From Allomuricauda sp. F6463D (lineage in GTDB: Bacteria > Bacteroidota > Bacteroidia > Flavobacteriales > Flavobacteriaceae), in the NCBI RefSeq assembly GCF_023015965.1, contig NZ_JALKAN010000005.1:60100-124099 (forward strand): a DNA stretch of 64,000 nt, in the 5' to 3' direction. Below, one piece after another: positions 1-9,515 of the stretch. The notes under the pieces were generated by a model that saw only the letters and a program-made list of their open reading frames with translations, was not told the DNA's origin and ran no database searches. Both the position numbers and the translations under genes were made by a program. The first letter of the stretch is position 1. The number at the start of each line of letters is the position of its first letter.

Positions 1-2265
1 CTTGAAAACGAAAAGGACAACTTGACCATATGCAAAGTGGGGCGATCGCTTTACCATCAGTTGAGACAAGCACTTTTACGACAGACTGATTTATTACAGG
101 CTGCCCGCCATCGACCTTTACAAAAAGACCGTGAATTTTTTATAGGACCCAATACAGAACAAGCCGAAGTGGTCTCATTGATGCGCCGTTCTCCTTTCTT
201 GGATTATTTTGACGATCAACAGCTATCCCAAATAGCTACCATTGCAGAGCGGCGCGAATACGAACCCGACGAAGTGCTCTACATACAGGACAGGCTTACC
301 AATGGCCTTTTTATCCTTATCAACGGTGAGGTAGCCATTAAACGATTGGAAGGTAATATTGAAATTCGTCAACGCTCCATCAACAATCCAGGGTTTATTT
401 TTGGTTGGTCCTGTTCAATGGGTGAAAAAGACATTTGCTCTGCGGTCACTACACAAAAAACCTCCATATATTTTATCCATCAAAAAGACCTGTTGCAACT
501 TTTGGACAAATGTTCGGTATTTGAACAAAACTTTTTCATGCGCCTGTTATGGCTGATGAGCAATCAAATCAATGCAGCCTTCGCTCGATACTTGGGCCTA
601 CTGGGAAAACATAATTTACAGGCGGTTCACCAACTGATCGAGAACAATAAATCAAGATTGGCACTATCCTCTCCCTTTCATCAGGTCCAACATTTATTAT
701 CAAATACCAACACAAAACAATTAGGGTATGATGCCCTATCCAGGTTAATCGGAAGTGGCTCGCATTTAGAGCGCCATATCGCTTCCTTAAGCTTGGAACT
801 TCTGCAAGAGGATATGCAAGAGCTGAAATTTATAAAAGGGCTTCAGGACATCTACGAGACCGTTGCAGAACAAAAAAACAAATCGGAATCCGATGTCAGA
901 AAGGCATGTGCATCGGCCACAAAGAAAGCTTTTGAAAACGTGCAACATCATATTGAAGGTATGGATAAACTGCCAGAGAAAGGTGGCTGTATCTTTATTT
1001 ACAATCACCTCTCCAACCACCCTTTTTATACCCTAAACAACAAGTTTCAGATAACGTTGGATTCACATTATATCAGTGCGGGCATTTTGGACAATAAGTA
1101 CAGTGACCCCGGTATACGAACGGTAAGAATTGGTCGCGGGCAGGAATATGGCCATCAAAACTATTATAATAGCCTGGGACATATAAATGTGTACACCAAG
1201 GAATCTGAGGAGGTGGATAAAACAAGTAAAAAAGTAACACGCAGTATTTTTTATAGAACCGCTGCCGACTACTTGCAAAAGGGGCATAATTTGGTAATCA
1301 GCCCAGAGGGCACTTCTTATTCCACAGAAGAATCCCCAGGTCCATTTAAAATGGGCGTTTTTAAACTGGCCCATTCCTTAGCCCCTGAACCCTATATAGT
1401 CCCCATAGTATTGGTCAATTTTGACCGACGTATTTCGGAAGGTTTTTTTTATTGCAAAATCCATACACCTTTTAAATTGAGTGAAAAAATGTCCGAGTAT
1501 GGAACCAAAGATTTGTACGATTTTGTAAAACAGTATCAAAAAACATATGCAAGATATGTTGAAGAAGCTAGGCAAAGGGCCGAGGAGCTTTATATGAAGC
1601 CTGCCACAACAGTACTGGAAGAGCCTCCAGAAATTTGGCGCAACGAGATCAACCGCCTTAAGAGGAGAATCATAAAATTGGAAGACCAGAACGATCTCAT
1701 TATTTTCTACGGTAGTTCATCGGTTCGATTGTGGGTAGGGATGAAAAAAGACCTAAGCCCGTTCAACGTGCTCAATTTAGGGTTCGGGGGATCAACCTAC
1801 GCATGGTGCATCCATTATTTTGACGAAATCTTTAAAGAGGCCAAACCCGCTAAAATTGTGCTCTATGCAGGAGAAAATGATTTGGCTCAAGGAAAATCTC
1901 CCCAAGAGGTTTTGAACGATTGTAATAGATTGGTACAGCTGATCTTTAAGAAATACCCTAAGGTGGAATTGGCCTTCATAAGCTTAAAACCCAGTTTGGA
2001 GCGTGAAGAAATGATACCTCAAATCATTGAGACCAACCTTCTAATGTCCAAATATGTGATTGGCGAACTCAACGCACAATTCATCAACGTTTTTGGCCAA
2101 ATGATCACTGCGGACAACCGCCCAAAACCAGAACTATACATGTCCGATGGGCTTCACTTGAACAAAAAAGGATATGTAATATGGAGCGACGTCATAAAAA
2201 CAGCCTTACTATCGGCGGAAAACCCCTTGGAAAAGGAAAATATTAATTTATTAGAGGAATCTTAA
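1..2265 (+). CDS. cNMP-binding / acyltransferase / SGNH-hydrolase fusion protein (5' partial)
   Basis: The frame is open to base 1, so the true start lies upstream; residue numbers here count from the TTG at 22. Residues about 52-175 look like a cyclic-nucleotide-binding domain (RRSPFLDYF opening, LFILINGEV core). Residues about 310-480 look like a PlsC-type glycerolipid acyltransferase: NHLSNHP at 328-334 replaces the usual NHx4D, and SPEGT at 427-431 is the substrate motif. Residues about 555-735 are an SGNH/GDSL esterase with GSSSVR (Ser near 565-567), a Gly block (NLGFGG), GEND at 617-620 and DGLH at 709-712, so all four blocks are visible. I infer a cytosolic or membrane-associated lipid-remodelling enzyme controlled by a nucleotide or other ligand. 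The Asp of the acyltransferase motif is not visible, so that activity is less certain. It shares its TTAA stop tetranucleotide with rimO. Confidence 0.8.
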   Translation, partial: LENEKDNLTICKVGRSLYHQLRQALLRQTDLLQAARHRPLQKDREFFIGPNTEQAEVVSLMRRSPFLDYFDDQQLSQIATIAERREYEPDEVLYIQDRLTNGLFILINGEVAIKRLEGNIEIRQRSINNPGFIFGWSCSMGEKDICSAVTTQKTSIYFIHQKDLLQLLDKCSVFEQNFFMRLLWLMSNQINAAFARYLGLLGKHNLQAVHQLIENNKSRLALSSPFHQVQHLLSNTNTKQLGYDALSRLIGSGSHLERHIASLSLELLQEDMQELKFIKGLQDIYETVAEQKNKSESDVRKACASATKKAFENVQHHIEGMDKLPEKGGCIFIYNHLSNHPFYTLNNKFQITLDSHYISAGILDNKYSDPGIRTVRIGRGQEYGHQNYYNSLGHINVYTKESEEVDKTSKKVTRSIFYRTAADYLQKGHNLVISPEGTSYSTEESPGPFKMGVFKLAHSLAPEPYIVPIVLVNFDRRISEGFFYCKIHTPFKLSEKMSEYGTKDLYDFVKQYQKTYARYVEEARQRAEELYMKPATTVLEEPPEIWRNEINRLKRRIIKLEDQNDLIIFYGSSSVRLWVGMKKDLSPFNVLNLGFGGSTYAWCIHYFDEIFKEAKPAKIVLYAGENDLAQGKSPQEVLNDCNRLVQLIFKKYPKVELAFISLKPSLEREEMIPQIIETNLLMSKYVIGELNAQFINVFGQMITADNRPKPELYMSDGLHLNKKGYVIWSDVIKTALLSAENPLEKENINLLEES

Positions 2266-3563
2266 GCAGGTTCTCCAAACAAATCGTAATCCGAAGCATC
2301 TGTGATTTTAATAGTCACAAAATCCCCAATTTTCACATAGTGTTTTGTCGCATCAATAAGGACTTCGTTGTCTACATCGGGTGAATCAAATTCGGTTCGG
2401 CCCACAAAGTGGTTTCCTTCCTTTCTATCGATGATACAACGGAAAGTTTGTCCAATTTTAGTTTGATTGAGCTCCCAAGAAATCTGTGATTGGATTTCCA
2501 TAATAGCGTTCGCCCTTTCCTGTTTCACCTCTTCAGGGACATCGTCCTCCAAATTATAGGCATGCGTATTCTCCTCATGACTGTAGGTAAAGCAACCCAG
2601 ACGTTCAAAACGCATTTCCTTGACCCATTGCTTCAAAGTTTCAAAATCCGCTTCCGTTTCCCCAGGGTATCCTACGATCAATGTAGTTCTTATGGCCATT
2701 TCGGGGACTGCCTCTCTAAAATCCTTCAACAACTTTGTGGTCTTGGCCTGGGTAGTACCGCGACGCATACTTTTTAGAATGGAATCTGAAATATGCTGTA
2801 ACGGGATATCAATATAATTACAGATTTTGGGTTCGTTGCGCATTACTTCCAACACATCCATTGGAAAACCTGTTGGGAATGCATAGTGCAAACGGATCCA
2901 CTCGATCCCTTCAACCTTGGCCAATGCTTTTAGCAATTCCGCCAAGTTTCGTTTTTTATAAAGATCGAGCCCGTAATAGGTAAGGTCTTGGGCTATTAAA
3001 ATAAGCTCTTTTACCCCGTTGGCTGCCAGTTTTTCAGCTTCGGCAACTAGCTCTTCTATAGGCGTGCTCTTATGTTTACCACGCATCAAAGGGATGGCGC
3101 AAAACGAACATGGTCTATCACAACCTTCTGCAATTTTTAGGTAAGCATAGTTCTTAGGCGTGGTCGTCAACCGTTCCCCAATCAATTCATGTTTATAATC
3201 CGCACCAAGCGCTTTTAATAAATTGGGAAGGTCGCTTGTACCAAAATAGGCATCCACATTGGGAATTTCCTTCTCCAAATCCGGTTTGTACCGTTCACTC
3301 AAACATCCTGTCACAAAAACCTTGTCCACATCACCAGCTTCCTTGCGCTGCACATAATCCAAAATGGTATTAACACTTTCCTCCTTTGCATTGGCAATAA
3401 ATCCACAGGTATTGATCACAACAACATTGCCTTCCTCTTCATGCGCCACCTCTTTATTGTTGGCACGCAGTTGCCCCATCAATACTTCCGAGTCATAAAC
3501 ATTTTTGCTACAACCCAAGGTTACCACATTTATTTTATTCTTTTTAAGCGATTTTGTGCGCAT
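2262..3563 (-). CDS. rimO: Ribosomal protein S12 methylthiotransferase RimO
   Basis: Radical SAM enzyme that adds a methylthio group to an aspartate of ribosomal protein S12. The N-terminal MTTase domain carries TLGCSKN (Cys18) plus the conserved cysteines in NTCGF and TGCLSER for the second cluster. The radical SAM CxxxCxxC motif is C148-C152-C155 (GCDRPCSFC), and a TRAM domain fills roughly the last 65 residues. The frame extends 12 codons upstream to 3599, but a TAnnTTTG promoter element falls inside that extension, so I start at the ATG at 3563 (433 aa, the normal family length). The final bases overlap the stop of the convergent fusion gene. Confidence 0.95.
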   Translation of the reverse strand: MRTKSLKKNKINVVTLGCSKNVYDSEVLMGQLRANNKEVAHEEEGNVVVINTCGFIANAKEESVNTILDYVQRKEAGDVDKVFVTGCLSERYKPDLEKEIPNVDAYFGTSDLPNLLKALGADYKHELIGERLTTTPKNYAYLKIAEGCDRPCSFCAIPLMRGKHKSTPIEELVAEAEKLAANGVKELILIAQDLTYYGLDLYKKRNLAELLKALAKVEGIEWIRLHYAFPTGFPMDVLEVMRNEPKICNYIDIPLQHISDSILKSMRRGTTQAKTTKLLKDFREAVPEMAIRTTLIVGYPGETEADFETLKQWVKEMRFERLGCFTYSHEENTHAYNLEDDVPEEVKQERANAIMEIQSQISWELNQTKIGQTFRCIIDRKEGNHFVGRTEFDSPDVDNEVLIDATKHYVKIGDFVTIKITDASDYDLFGEPA

Positions 3564-3582
3564 AGTTCCGTTTAATGGAGTG

Positions 3583-3590
3583 CAAAAATA
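3583..3590 (-). promoter_or_regulatory. -7 promoter element upstream of rimO
   Basis: On the minus strand the bases read TATTTTTG, matching the Bacteroidetes -7 consensus TAnnTTTG, 19 bases before the chosen ATG. No convincing -33 TTG is visible at the expected spacing. Confidence 0.4.
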
Positions 3591-3660
3591 CAATAACACA
3601 AGGCATTACATCGAATTGACCGCATATTTTTAGTGCTTCTTCGTTAAACCAATAGTCCCT

Positions 3661-4779
3661 ATGAAAGTCAAAAGTCTAAATTTTAGCTTTATGAAGCATA
3701 CTTCAATATCATTTCTAGTAGCCTCATTAATTATAATTGGTTGTAGTTCAGATGAAGTGATTACAGACCCTACTCCAGAACCAGAAGAAAGTCAATTGTA
3801 TTTTCCTCCTTCAGGTTCGGCGGAATGGGAAACAGTGTCGCCTTCCGATTTATCTTGGAATGCCGATGCGGAACAAGAGCTTAAAGATTTATTGGAAGAG
3901 AAATCCACAAAAGCGTTCATCATTTTAAAAGATGGAAAAATAGTTGTGGAATGGTATTTTGATGAACACGACCAAAACACCAGTTGGTATTGGGCTTCTG
4001 CTGGCAAAACATTAACCGCTTTTACGGTTGGATTGGCCCAAGAAGAAGGGTTGCTGGATACCGAAGATAAATCATCCGATTATTTAGGAGAGGGATGGAC
4101 CGGTTTAACTACTGAAAAGGAAAACTTGATCACCCTTTGGCACCAATTGACAATGACCAGCGGATTAGATGATGAAGATTTAGATTGTGTTACTCCAGAT
4201 TGCCTTACCTATGTGGCAGATGCCGGTACACGATGGGCATACCACAATGGTCCGTATACGCTGTTACAAAGTGTTGTGGCCAATGCCGCGGAAATGGAAT
4301 GGAAAGACTACTTCAATTCAAATTTGAGGGATAAAATAGGAATGGACGGTTTTTGGTTTTCCACAAGCGGCACCAATAATGTATATTTCAGCACAGCACG
4401 AAGCATGGCGAGGTTTGGTCTTTTGAACTTGAACAACGGCGTTTGGGACGGCGAAACTATATTAAGTGATACGGAGTACTTATCCGACATGAAGAACACT
4501 TCGCAAAACCTGAACAAATCCTATGGATATTTATGGTGGTTGAACGGTAAGGACAGTTATCGTATGCCCAGTCTTCAAATTGAGTTTGATGGTATGATGA
4601 TTCCGAATGCCCCAAGCGATTTATATGCAGGTTTGGGCAAAAACGATCAGAAACTCTACATTATACCCAGCCAAAACCTAGTAGTGCTACGAATGGGGGT
4701 AGATGCCGGAGAAAGTTCTCTTGGACTCTCGTCCTTTGACAATCAGCTTTGGGAAAAATTAAGTACCTATATTGATTAA
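3661..4779 (+). CDS. Beta-lactamase-family serine hydrolase, lipoprotein
   Basis: Secreted serine hydrolase of the class C beta-lactamase / esterase / 6-aminohexanoate-dimer hydrolase superfamily. A lipoprotein signal ends at the lipobox IIGC followed by SSDE, so it is probably anchored in an envelope membrane. The catalytic SxxK is S113-A-G-K116 and the second motif is Y194-H-N196 (usually YxN). The third motif is probably near GLGKND towards the C-terminus. An ATG at 3691 would give a more compact signal peptide (Cys at 18 rather than 28), and I cannot decide between the two. Real substrates of this superfamily vary widely, so antibiotic resistance should not be inferred. Its stop overlaps that of the convergent amidase. 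Confidence 0.85.
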   Translation: MKVKSLNFSFMKHTSISFLVASLIIIGCSSDEVITDPTPEPEESQLYFPPSGSAEWETVSPSDLSWNADAEQELKDLLEEKSTKAFIILKDGKIVVEWYFDEHDQNTSWYWASAGKTLTAFTVGLAQEEGLLDTEDKSSDYLGEGWTGLTTEKENLITLWHQLTMTSGLDDEDLDCVTPDCLTYVADAGTRWAYHNGPYTLLQSVVANAAEMEWKDYFNSNLRDKIGMDGFWFSTSGTNNVYFSTARSMARFGLLNLNNGVWDGETILSDTEYLSDMKNTSQNLNKSYGYLWWLNGKDSYRMPSLQIEFDGMMIPNAPSDLYAGLGKNDQKLYIIPSQNLVVLRMGVDAGESSLGLSSFDNQLWEKLSTYID

Positions 4780-6437
4780 TCCTTATATGCTTCCGGAATT
4801 TTTCGGGCCTTTGTCAAATCTTCAAAGGCTTTTCCAATGCGCAGCAAGTGTGCTTCGGAAAATGGTTTTCCTATAAACGTCAAATTTTCTGGTTCACCGT
4901 CAGGTTTATATCCCATTGGCACCGTCAAAGCAGGAAACTCTGCTACGGCCGCATAGCCAGCGTGATAATTATTGATGCTCAACAAGGCATCCAGCTGCTT
5001 TTCCTCCATTATTTTGAAGAAGGCCCTTCCCGATGTTTTTAACCCTTGTTTTATTTTTTCAAATTGTTCCGCTGTGGTAGAATCGGACAAAATACCATCA
5101 AAACGGGCTTGCCCATATGGTATTCTCATCAAAGAATCCTGTTTGTTGAATGTAACCACATCTTCCACAGATTCCACTTTTACACCATCCCTATTTTTAA
5201 CCTGAGATTCCAAATATGCAGATAAATCCTTTTTCATATCCAAATTCAACAAAGTGGTAAATCCTTCTAAAGTAATGTTCTCGGGTTCAAACACAACTAT
5301 CTGTATCCCTGCTTCTCGCAACATTTCAACATTGGCTGCATATATGGAATCTCTCTCCATCAAATTGGCCATCACTCCCAAACGGGTTTCCTTGAAGGGT
5401 TCAGGATTCAACCATGCTGATAAAATGCCTGGTTCGGGGTTTACCGATTTGTGATCCATCCCATCTTTACCCAACATGGCATCCAACAAAATAGCGTTGT
5501 CCGCAACACTTTTGGTCATGGGGCCGGGCGTGTCCAAAGTACTGGAAATAGGGACAACTCCTGTTCTACTCAACAAACCGATGGTCGGTTTTAGTCCTAC
5601 CACGGAACTTTGGCTAGAAGGTGAAAGTATGGAGCCCGAAGTTTCGGTTCCTACGGCACCTACAGCATAATTCGCAGCTGTAGATGTACCACTACCTGCA
5701 CTGGAACCACCGGTATCAAATACTTTTCTGCCATAAGGGTTCAATGTTTGACCGCCTACGGCACTTTGACCATTGGGACAAACCCCACAGATAAAATTGG
5801 CCCATTCGCTAAGGTTCACCTTTCCCAAGATCAACGCTCCTTTCGACTTTAAACGCTCCACGATAAAAGCATCATTGGTCTGGTTTTCTTTGAGGGCAAT
5901 GGCTCCGGCCGTGGTCCTCATATCAGCAGTTCCGATATTGTCCTTCAATAAAATGGGCATACCATAAATAGGGTGATGTACCTCCTTGTTTTCATCTCGT
6001 TGACGCGCTTCTTCAAGCACATTGGGATTTAATGCAATTACAGTGTTGAGCGTGGTATTGTTGGGCAATTCGTATTTATAGATTCTATGTAGATAGAACA
6101 GCACTAATTCTTCATAAGTAAACGTTCCTGCATCAATCTGGTTTTGAATGCTTGGTATATCCTGTTCCAAAACCAAAGGTTTCATCGTTTCATAACGTTC
6201 TTTGGAAAATTTTGATACCTCACCGTACAATGGAAGAAAGACCTCATTTTTATCCAAAACTTTACTTTGGATGAATTTGTAACGCATTCTTCGGTTCTCG
6301 TGTTCTGCATTGGCAGCTACTTCGGCAGAATCATTATATGGTGTCCAAAGTACGATCTCTTTCTTGGTGTCCGTATTTTTCTGTTTACATGAAATGAATC
6401 CAATCAACAAAAAAACAATCGAGAGGTACCGATACAT
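4776..6437 (-). CDS. Amidase-signature family amidase, lipoprotein
   Basis: Amidase-signature hydrolase related to GatA and fatty-acid amide hydrolases. A short signal peptide ends in a lipobox (GFISC, Cys17), which indicates an envelope lipoprotein rather than the cytoplasmic GatA subunit of the transamidosome. The Ser-cisSer-Lys triad is visible: Lys165 in PILLKDNIGT, cis-Ser near 245 in GGSSAGSG, and nucleophile Ser near 269 in TSGSILSPS. About 95 residues precede the amidase domain. The gap to the upstream ftsY is only three bases, so the two are probably cotranscribed. The substrate (peptide, acyl-amide or indole amide) cannot be told from sequence. Confidence 0.9.
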   Translation of the reverse strand: MYRYLSIVFLLIGFISCKQKNTDTKKEIVLWTPYNDSAEVAANAEHENRRMRYKFIQSKVLDKNEVFLPLYGEVSKFSKERYETMKPLVLEQDIPSIQNQIDAGTFTYEELVLFYLHRIYKYELPNNTTLNTVIALNPNVLEEARQRDENKEVHHPIYGMPILLKDNIGTADMRTTAGAIALKENQTNDAFIVERLKSKGALILGKVNLSEWANFICGVCPNGQSAVGGQTLNPYGRKVFDTGGSSAGSGTSTAANYAVGAVGTETSGSILSPSSQSSVVGLKPTIGLLSRTGVVPISSTLDTPGPMTKSVADNAILLDAMLGKDGMDHKSVNPEPGILSAWLNPEPFKETRLGVMANLMERDSIYAANVEMLREAGIQIVVFEPENITLEGFTTLLNLDMKKDLSAYLESQVKNRDGVKVESVEDVVTFNKQDSLMRIPYGQARFDGILSDSTTAEQFEKIKQGLKTSGRAFFKIMEEKQLDALLSINNYHAGYAAVAEFPALTVPMGYKPDGEPENLTFIGKPFSEAHLLRIGKAFEDLTKARKIPEAYKD

Positions 6438-6440
6438 AAT

Positions 6441-7397
6441 CTATAATTTAAAAAAGGAATCTACGAACTCAAACTTATTGAACACCTGAAGATCTTCGAT
6501 ACCCTCACCTACTCCAATATATTTGACAGGAATCTGAAATTGGTCCGAAATACCAATGACGACCCCTCCTTTGGCTGTTCCGTCCAATTTGGTCACTGCC
6601 AAGCTTGTAACTTCGGTTGCCTTGGTAAATTGTTTGGCCTGTTCAAATGCGTTTTGTCCAGTAGAGCCATCCAAAACTAAAAGTACTTCGTGCGGGGCAT
6701 CGGGAACTACTTTCTGCATCACCCGTTTTACCTTGGAAAGTTCGTTCATTAAATTGACCTTGTTATGCAGACGACCCGCGGTATCCACCAAAACCACATC
6801 GGCTCCTTCGGAGACGGCAGAACTTAAGGTATCAAAAGCAACGGAAGCTGGATCGCTCCCCATTTTTTGCTTTACAATGGGAACATCCACACGCTTTGCC
6901 CAAACTTCCAATTGATCTATTGCCGCGGCACGGAAGGTATCAGCGGCACCCAAGACCACTTTCATCCCATTGTTCTTAAATTTATGGGCCAATTTTCCAA
7001 TGGTGGTGGTTTTACCAACACCATTTACACCAACTACCATGATTACATAGGGTTTTTTGTCTTTTGGAATGGCAATCTCACTATCTTCTCCTGTTTGGGT
7101 TTCGGAAAGTAATCCGGCTATTTCTTCACGTAAAATGGTGTTAAGTTCATCCGTACCCATATATTTATCGCGCGAAACACGCGCCTCAATACGATCTATA
7201 ATTTTAAGGGTAGTGTTAACGCCAACATCGGAGGTGACCAAAATTTCTTCCAGACTATCCAATACCTCATCATCCACTTTGGACTTGCCTGCTACGGCTT
7301 TACCTAACTTACTAAAGAAACTGGTCTTGGATTTTTCCAGTCCTTTATCCAAAGTATCTTTTTTATCCTTTGAAAATATATTTTTAAATAAGCTCAT
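6441..7397 (-). CDS. ftsY: Signal recognition particle receptor FtsY
   Basis: GTPase receptor that docks SRP-ribosome complexes at the membrane. It has a short acidic/basic A region, an N helical bundle and a G domain with GVNGVGKTT (G1), DTAGRLH (G3) and TKLDGTAKGG (G4 region), plus the family DTFRAAAIDQL segment. The frame allows a start at 7421, but a TATCTTTG promoter element overlaps that codon. The ATG at 7397 (MSLFKNIF, 318 aa) is therefore preferred. In many flavobacteria ftsY follows DUF4295-rpmG-rpmB directly; here a plus-strand gene separates them. Confidence 0.96.
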   Translation of the reverse strand: MSLFKNIFSKDKKDTLDKGLEKSKTSFFSKLGKAVAGKSKVDDEVLDSLEEILVTSDVGVNTTLKIIDRIEARVSRDKYMGTDELNTILREEIAGLLSETQTGEDSEIAIPKDKKPYVIMVVGVNGVGKTTTIGKLAHKFKNNGMKVVLGAADTFRAAAIDQLEVWAKRVDVPIVKQKMGSDPASVAFDTLSSAVSEGADVVLVDTAGRLHNKVNLMNELSKVKRVMQKVVPDAPHEVLLVLDGSTGQNAFEQAKQFTKATEVTSLAVTKLDGTAKGGVVIGISDQFQIPVKYIGVGEGIEDLQVFNKFEFVDSFFKL

Positions 7398-7418
7398 CCT
7401 GTGTTCTTTGATAATGGT

Positions 7419-7426
7419 CAAAGATA
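7419..7426 (-). promoter_or_regulatory. -7 promoter element of ftsY
   Basis: The minus strand reads TATCTTTG, an exact TAnnTTTG match 22 bases before the ftsY ATG at 7397. It implies that ftsY has its own promoter independent of the ribosomal-protein cluster. No good -33 partner was found. Confidence 0.5.
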
Positions 7427-7624
7427 GGAAAGTAAGGGCAGTTATTTTATCCTAATTACACCTATCAAACAAGTATCCCCTAAATCTGGATTTAATTAGC
7501 AAAAAAAAACGCAAACCTCAATTAATCAGAATTTTACCCATTCAATATACCGCTACACAACAATTATTAGAGTTCTATGATCCACTTGGTTATTTTTACC
7601 TTGGATTAGCTGTCTTAAAATTTT

Positions 7625-9502
7625 ATGAAGAATTCTATCAAAAAGATATCAATATTACTCCTGACGTTGTTTTCGATGGCAATTACTGCACAGGACACCT
7701 ATTCCGATACATTTAGCGCTATTTCCTATACGAATAACGATGGTACCGAAAATTGGTCCACGAACTGGTTGGAGTACAATGATAACAATAGCGCTTCCAA
7801 CGGATACATTCGAGTATCGGGAGACCAACTTTTTTTCTATTATATCTGGAGTGAAAATATTAGAAGGTCGGCAGATTTAAGTGGATATACCTCAGCCACA
7901 CTTTCGTTTGATTGGCAAACATCCAGTCTTGAATCAGGTGAAACCTTGGCAATACAGATTTCGTCAGATGGGTCTACCTTTACGACTTTGGATACTTTTA
8001 CAGGAAGTCAAAGCGGTGTTTTTAACCAAGACATATCAAGTCACATTTCGAACAACACGACAATACGATTTATAAAAAGTGGAAATAATTGGAACCAAGG
8101 CAACGACCGTGCCTATATCGATAATATTCTGATAACTGCCACAGCGCTAACAGATACCGACGGAGACGGGATTAGCGATATTGTGGACCTCGATGACGAC
8201 AATGATGGCATTACAGACGAAGAAGAGTATTGCTCTTCGATCAATGCCACCTTCCTGACATCATCGAATGTTGGGGAAAGATCGGTTGTGGTCAACCATA
8301 CAGATACAGGATATTTGAGAATTGATTTTTCATCCATGGACAATTCATTTCAATTGGACATTAATGGTACTACGGTCCATCCTTCCGTTTTGGAGTTTGA
8401 AAATGGGGCATTGGATGCTGGTGACGAATATTTTGTCTTTCAATCAGATGGTAGTTTTATAAATTCTCCCTGGGTGGCCAATTCAAATGGCATACCCAGA
8501 TTAAGGTTGATAGTAAACGAAAATGGGGAAATTAACTTATATGGAACACGAAATTCTTCTTCCTCGACTTTGGAGCTCATGGAAGCCCAAGGAGGCACAG
8601 CATTCAACACTATTAGCTGGACACCCGGTAACAACAACACTTTTACCGTTACCAATCAAGCAGGTCCAGGTCCAGAAGGATTTACAGGTGAGTTATTCGC
8701 CAGTTCAATATGTGATACCGATGGTGATGGAATCCCAAACCATCTTGATTTAGATTCCGACAATGATGGAATTTATGACATTGTTGAGTCCGGTGTCTTG
8801 AACGAAAGTGGTGTTTCGGACAGCAATAATGATGGTAGAATTGACGGGGCTACTTCGGGCTCAGGCTCTAATGGGCTTTTTAATGCTATTGAGGATATTG
8901 ATACGCAGTATGCGATTCTCTCTTATTCCATTTTGGATTCGGACTCGAACGGAAGCTATGACGCCTATGTTCTGGACGCTGACGGTGACGGGTGCAATGA
9001 TGTCCATGAAGCAGGATTTACCGATGACAACGATGATGGTTATTTGGGGGCAAACCCCGTTACCGTCAATGCTGAGGGCCTGGTGACCAGCGGCTCGGAT
9101 GGCTATACAACCCCAGCCGATAACGATTCCGATACAACATACGATTACAGAGAAGCAGGTTCAGCACCTATCATTAGCTCACAGCCTGTTAATACATCAA
9201 CTTGTCCTGGATGCACAACAACCATATCCACTACGGTGAGTGCTGATCAATTACAATGGCAGTATTTTGATGGTGGGAATTGGCAAGACCTCTCTGATAC
9301 TGGGGTATACTCGGGAACCGCAACAAACATTTTGACGATTACCAATCCAACTGAAAATGAAAACAACACGCAATACAGGTTATTAACTAGTAATGCTTCG
9401 TTTATTTGTGGCGATACGACCAGTAATACAGCTACATTGACCTTTCGAGTAAATACGATAATAACTAACCGGAAAATCACATACAGAGTAAATAAGAATT
9501 GA
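7625..9502 (+). CDS. Secreted thrombospondin type 3 repeat protein with Ig-like C-terminus
   Basis: Large secreted protein with a signal peptide ending near TAQDTYS (residues 1-23). Residues about 25-170 form a beta-rich domain resembling carbohydrate- or MAM-like jelly rolls. Calcium-binding thrombospondin type 3 motifs (DTDGDGxxD, DxDxDNDG) appear near 177-200, 364-386 and 450-475. An Ig-like domain opening ISSQPVN covers about 515-610. The protein ends in a basic tail, TNRKITYRVNKN, unlike the classical T9SS type A or B domains. It sits alone on the plus strand between ftsY and the L28/L33 genes, so it was probably inserted there. I infer a surface or matrix protein; ligand unknown. Confidence 0.8.
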   Translation: MKNSIKKISILLLTLFSMAITAQDTYSDTFSAISYTNNDGTENWSTNWLEYNDNNSASNGYIRVSGDQLFFYYIWSENIRRSADLSGYTSATLSFDWQTSSLESGETLAIQISSDGSTFTTLDTFTGSQSGVFNQDISSHISNNTTIRFIKSGNNWNQGNDRAYIDNILITATALTDTDGDGISDIVDLDDDNDGITDEEEYCSSINATFLTSSNVGERSVVVNHTDTGYLRIDFSSMDNSFQLDINGTTVHPSVLEFENGALDAGDEYFVFQSDGSFINSPWVANSNGIPRLRLIVNENGEINLYGTRNSSSSTLELMEAQGGTAFNTISWTPGNNNTFTVTNQAGPGPEGFTGELFASSICDTDGDGIPNHLDLDSDNDGIYDIVESGVLNESGVSDSNNDGRIDGATSGSGSNGLFNAIEDIDTQYAILSYSILDSDSNGSYDAYVLDADGDGCNDVHEAGFTDDNDDGYLGANPVTVNAEGLVTSGSDGYTTPADNDSDTTYDYREAGSAPIISSQPVNTSTCPGCTTTISTTVSADQLQWQYFDGGNWQDLSDTGVYSGTATNILTITNPTENENNTQYRLLTSNASFICGDTTSNTATLTFRVNTIITNRKITYRVNKN

Positions 9503-9515
9503 AACAATATGCCAC

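Noticed and set aside
22..24. TTG at 22 as the true start of the first gene
   Set aside because: The frame is open through base 1 and the first residues already look like mid-protein sequence, so the gene is 5' truncated by the window.
3564..3599. Longer start for rimO
   Set aside because: The extension contains the TAnnTTTG promoter element and no family similarity; the ATG at 3563 gives the standard length.
3661..4779. Antibiotic-resistance beta-lactamase
   Set aside because: SxxK and YxN occur throughout the wider serine hydrolase superfamily; the divergent motifs and lipoprotein form give no support for resistance.
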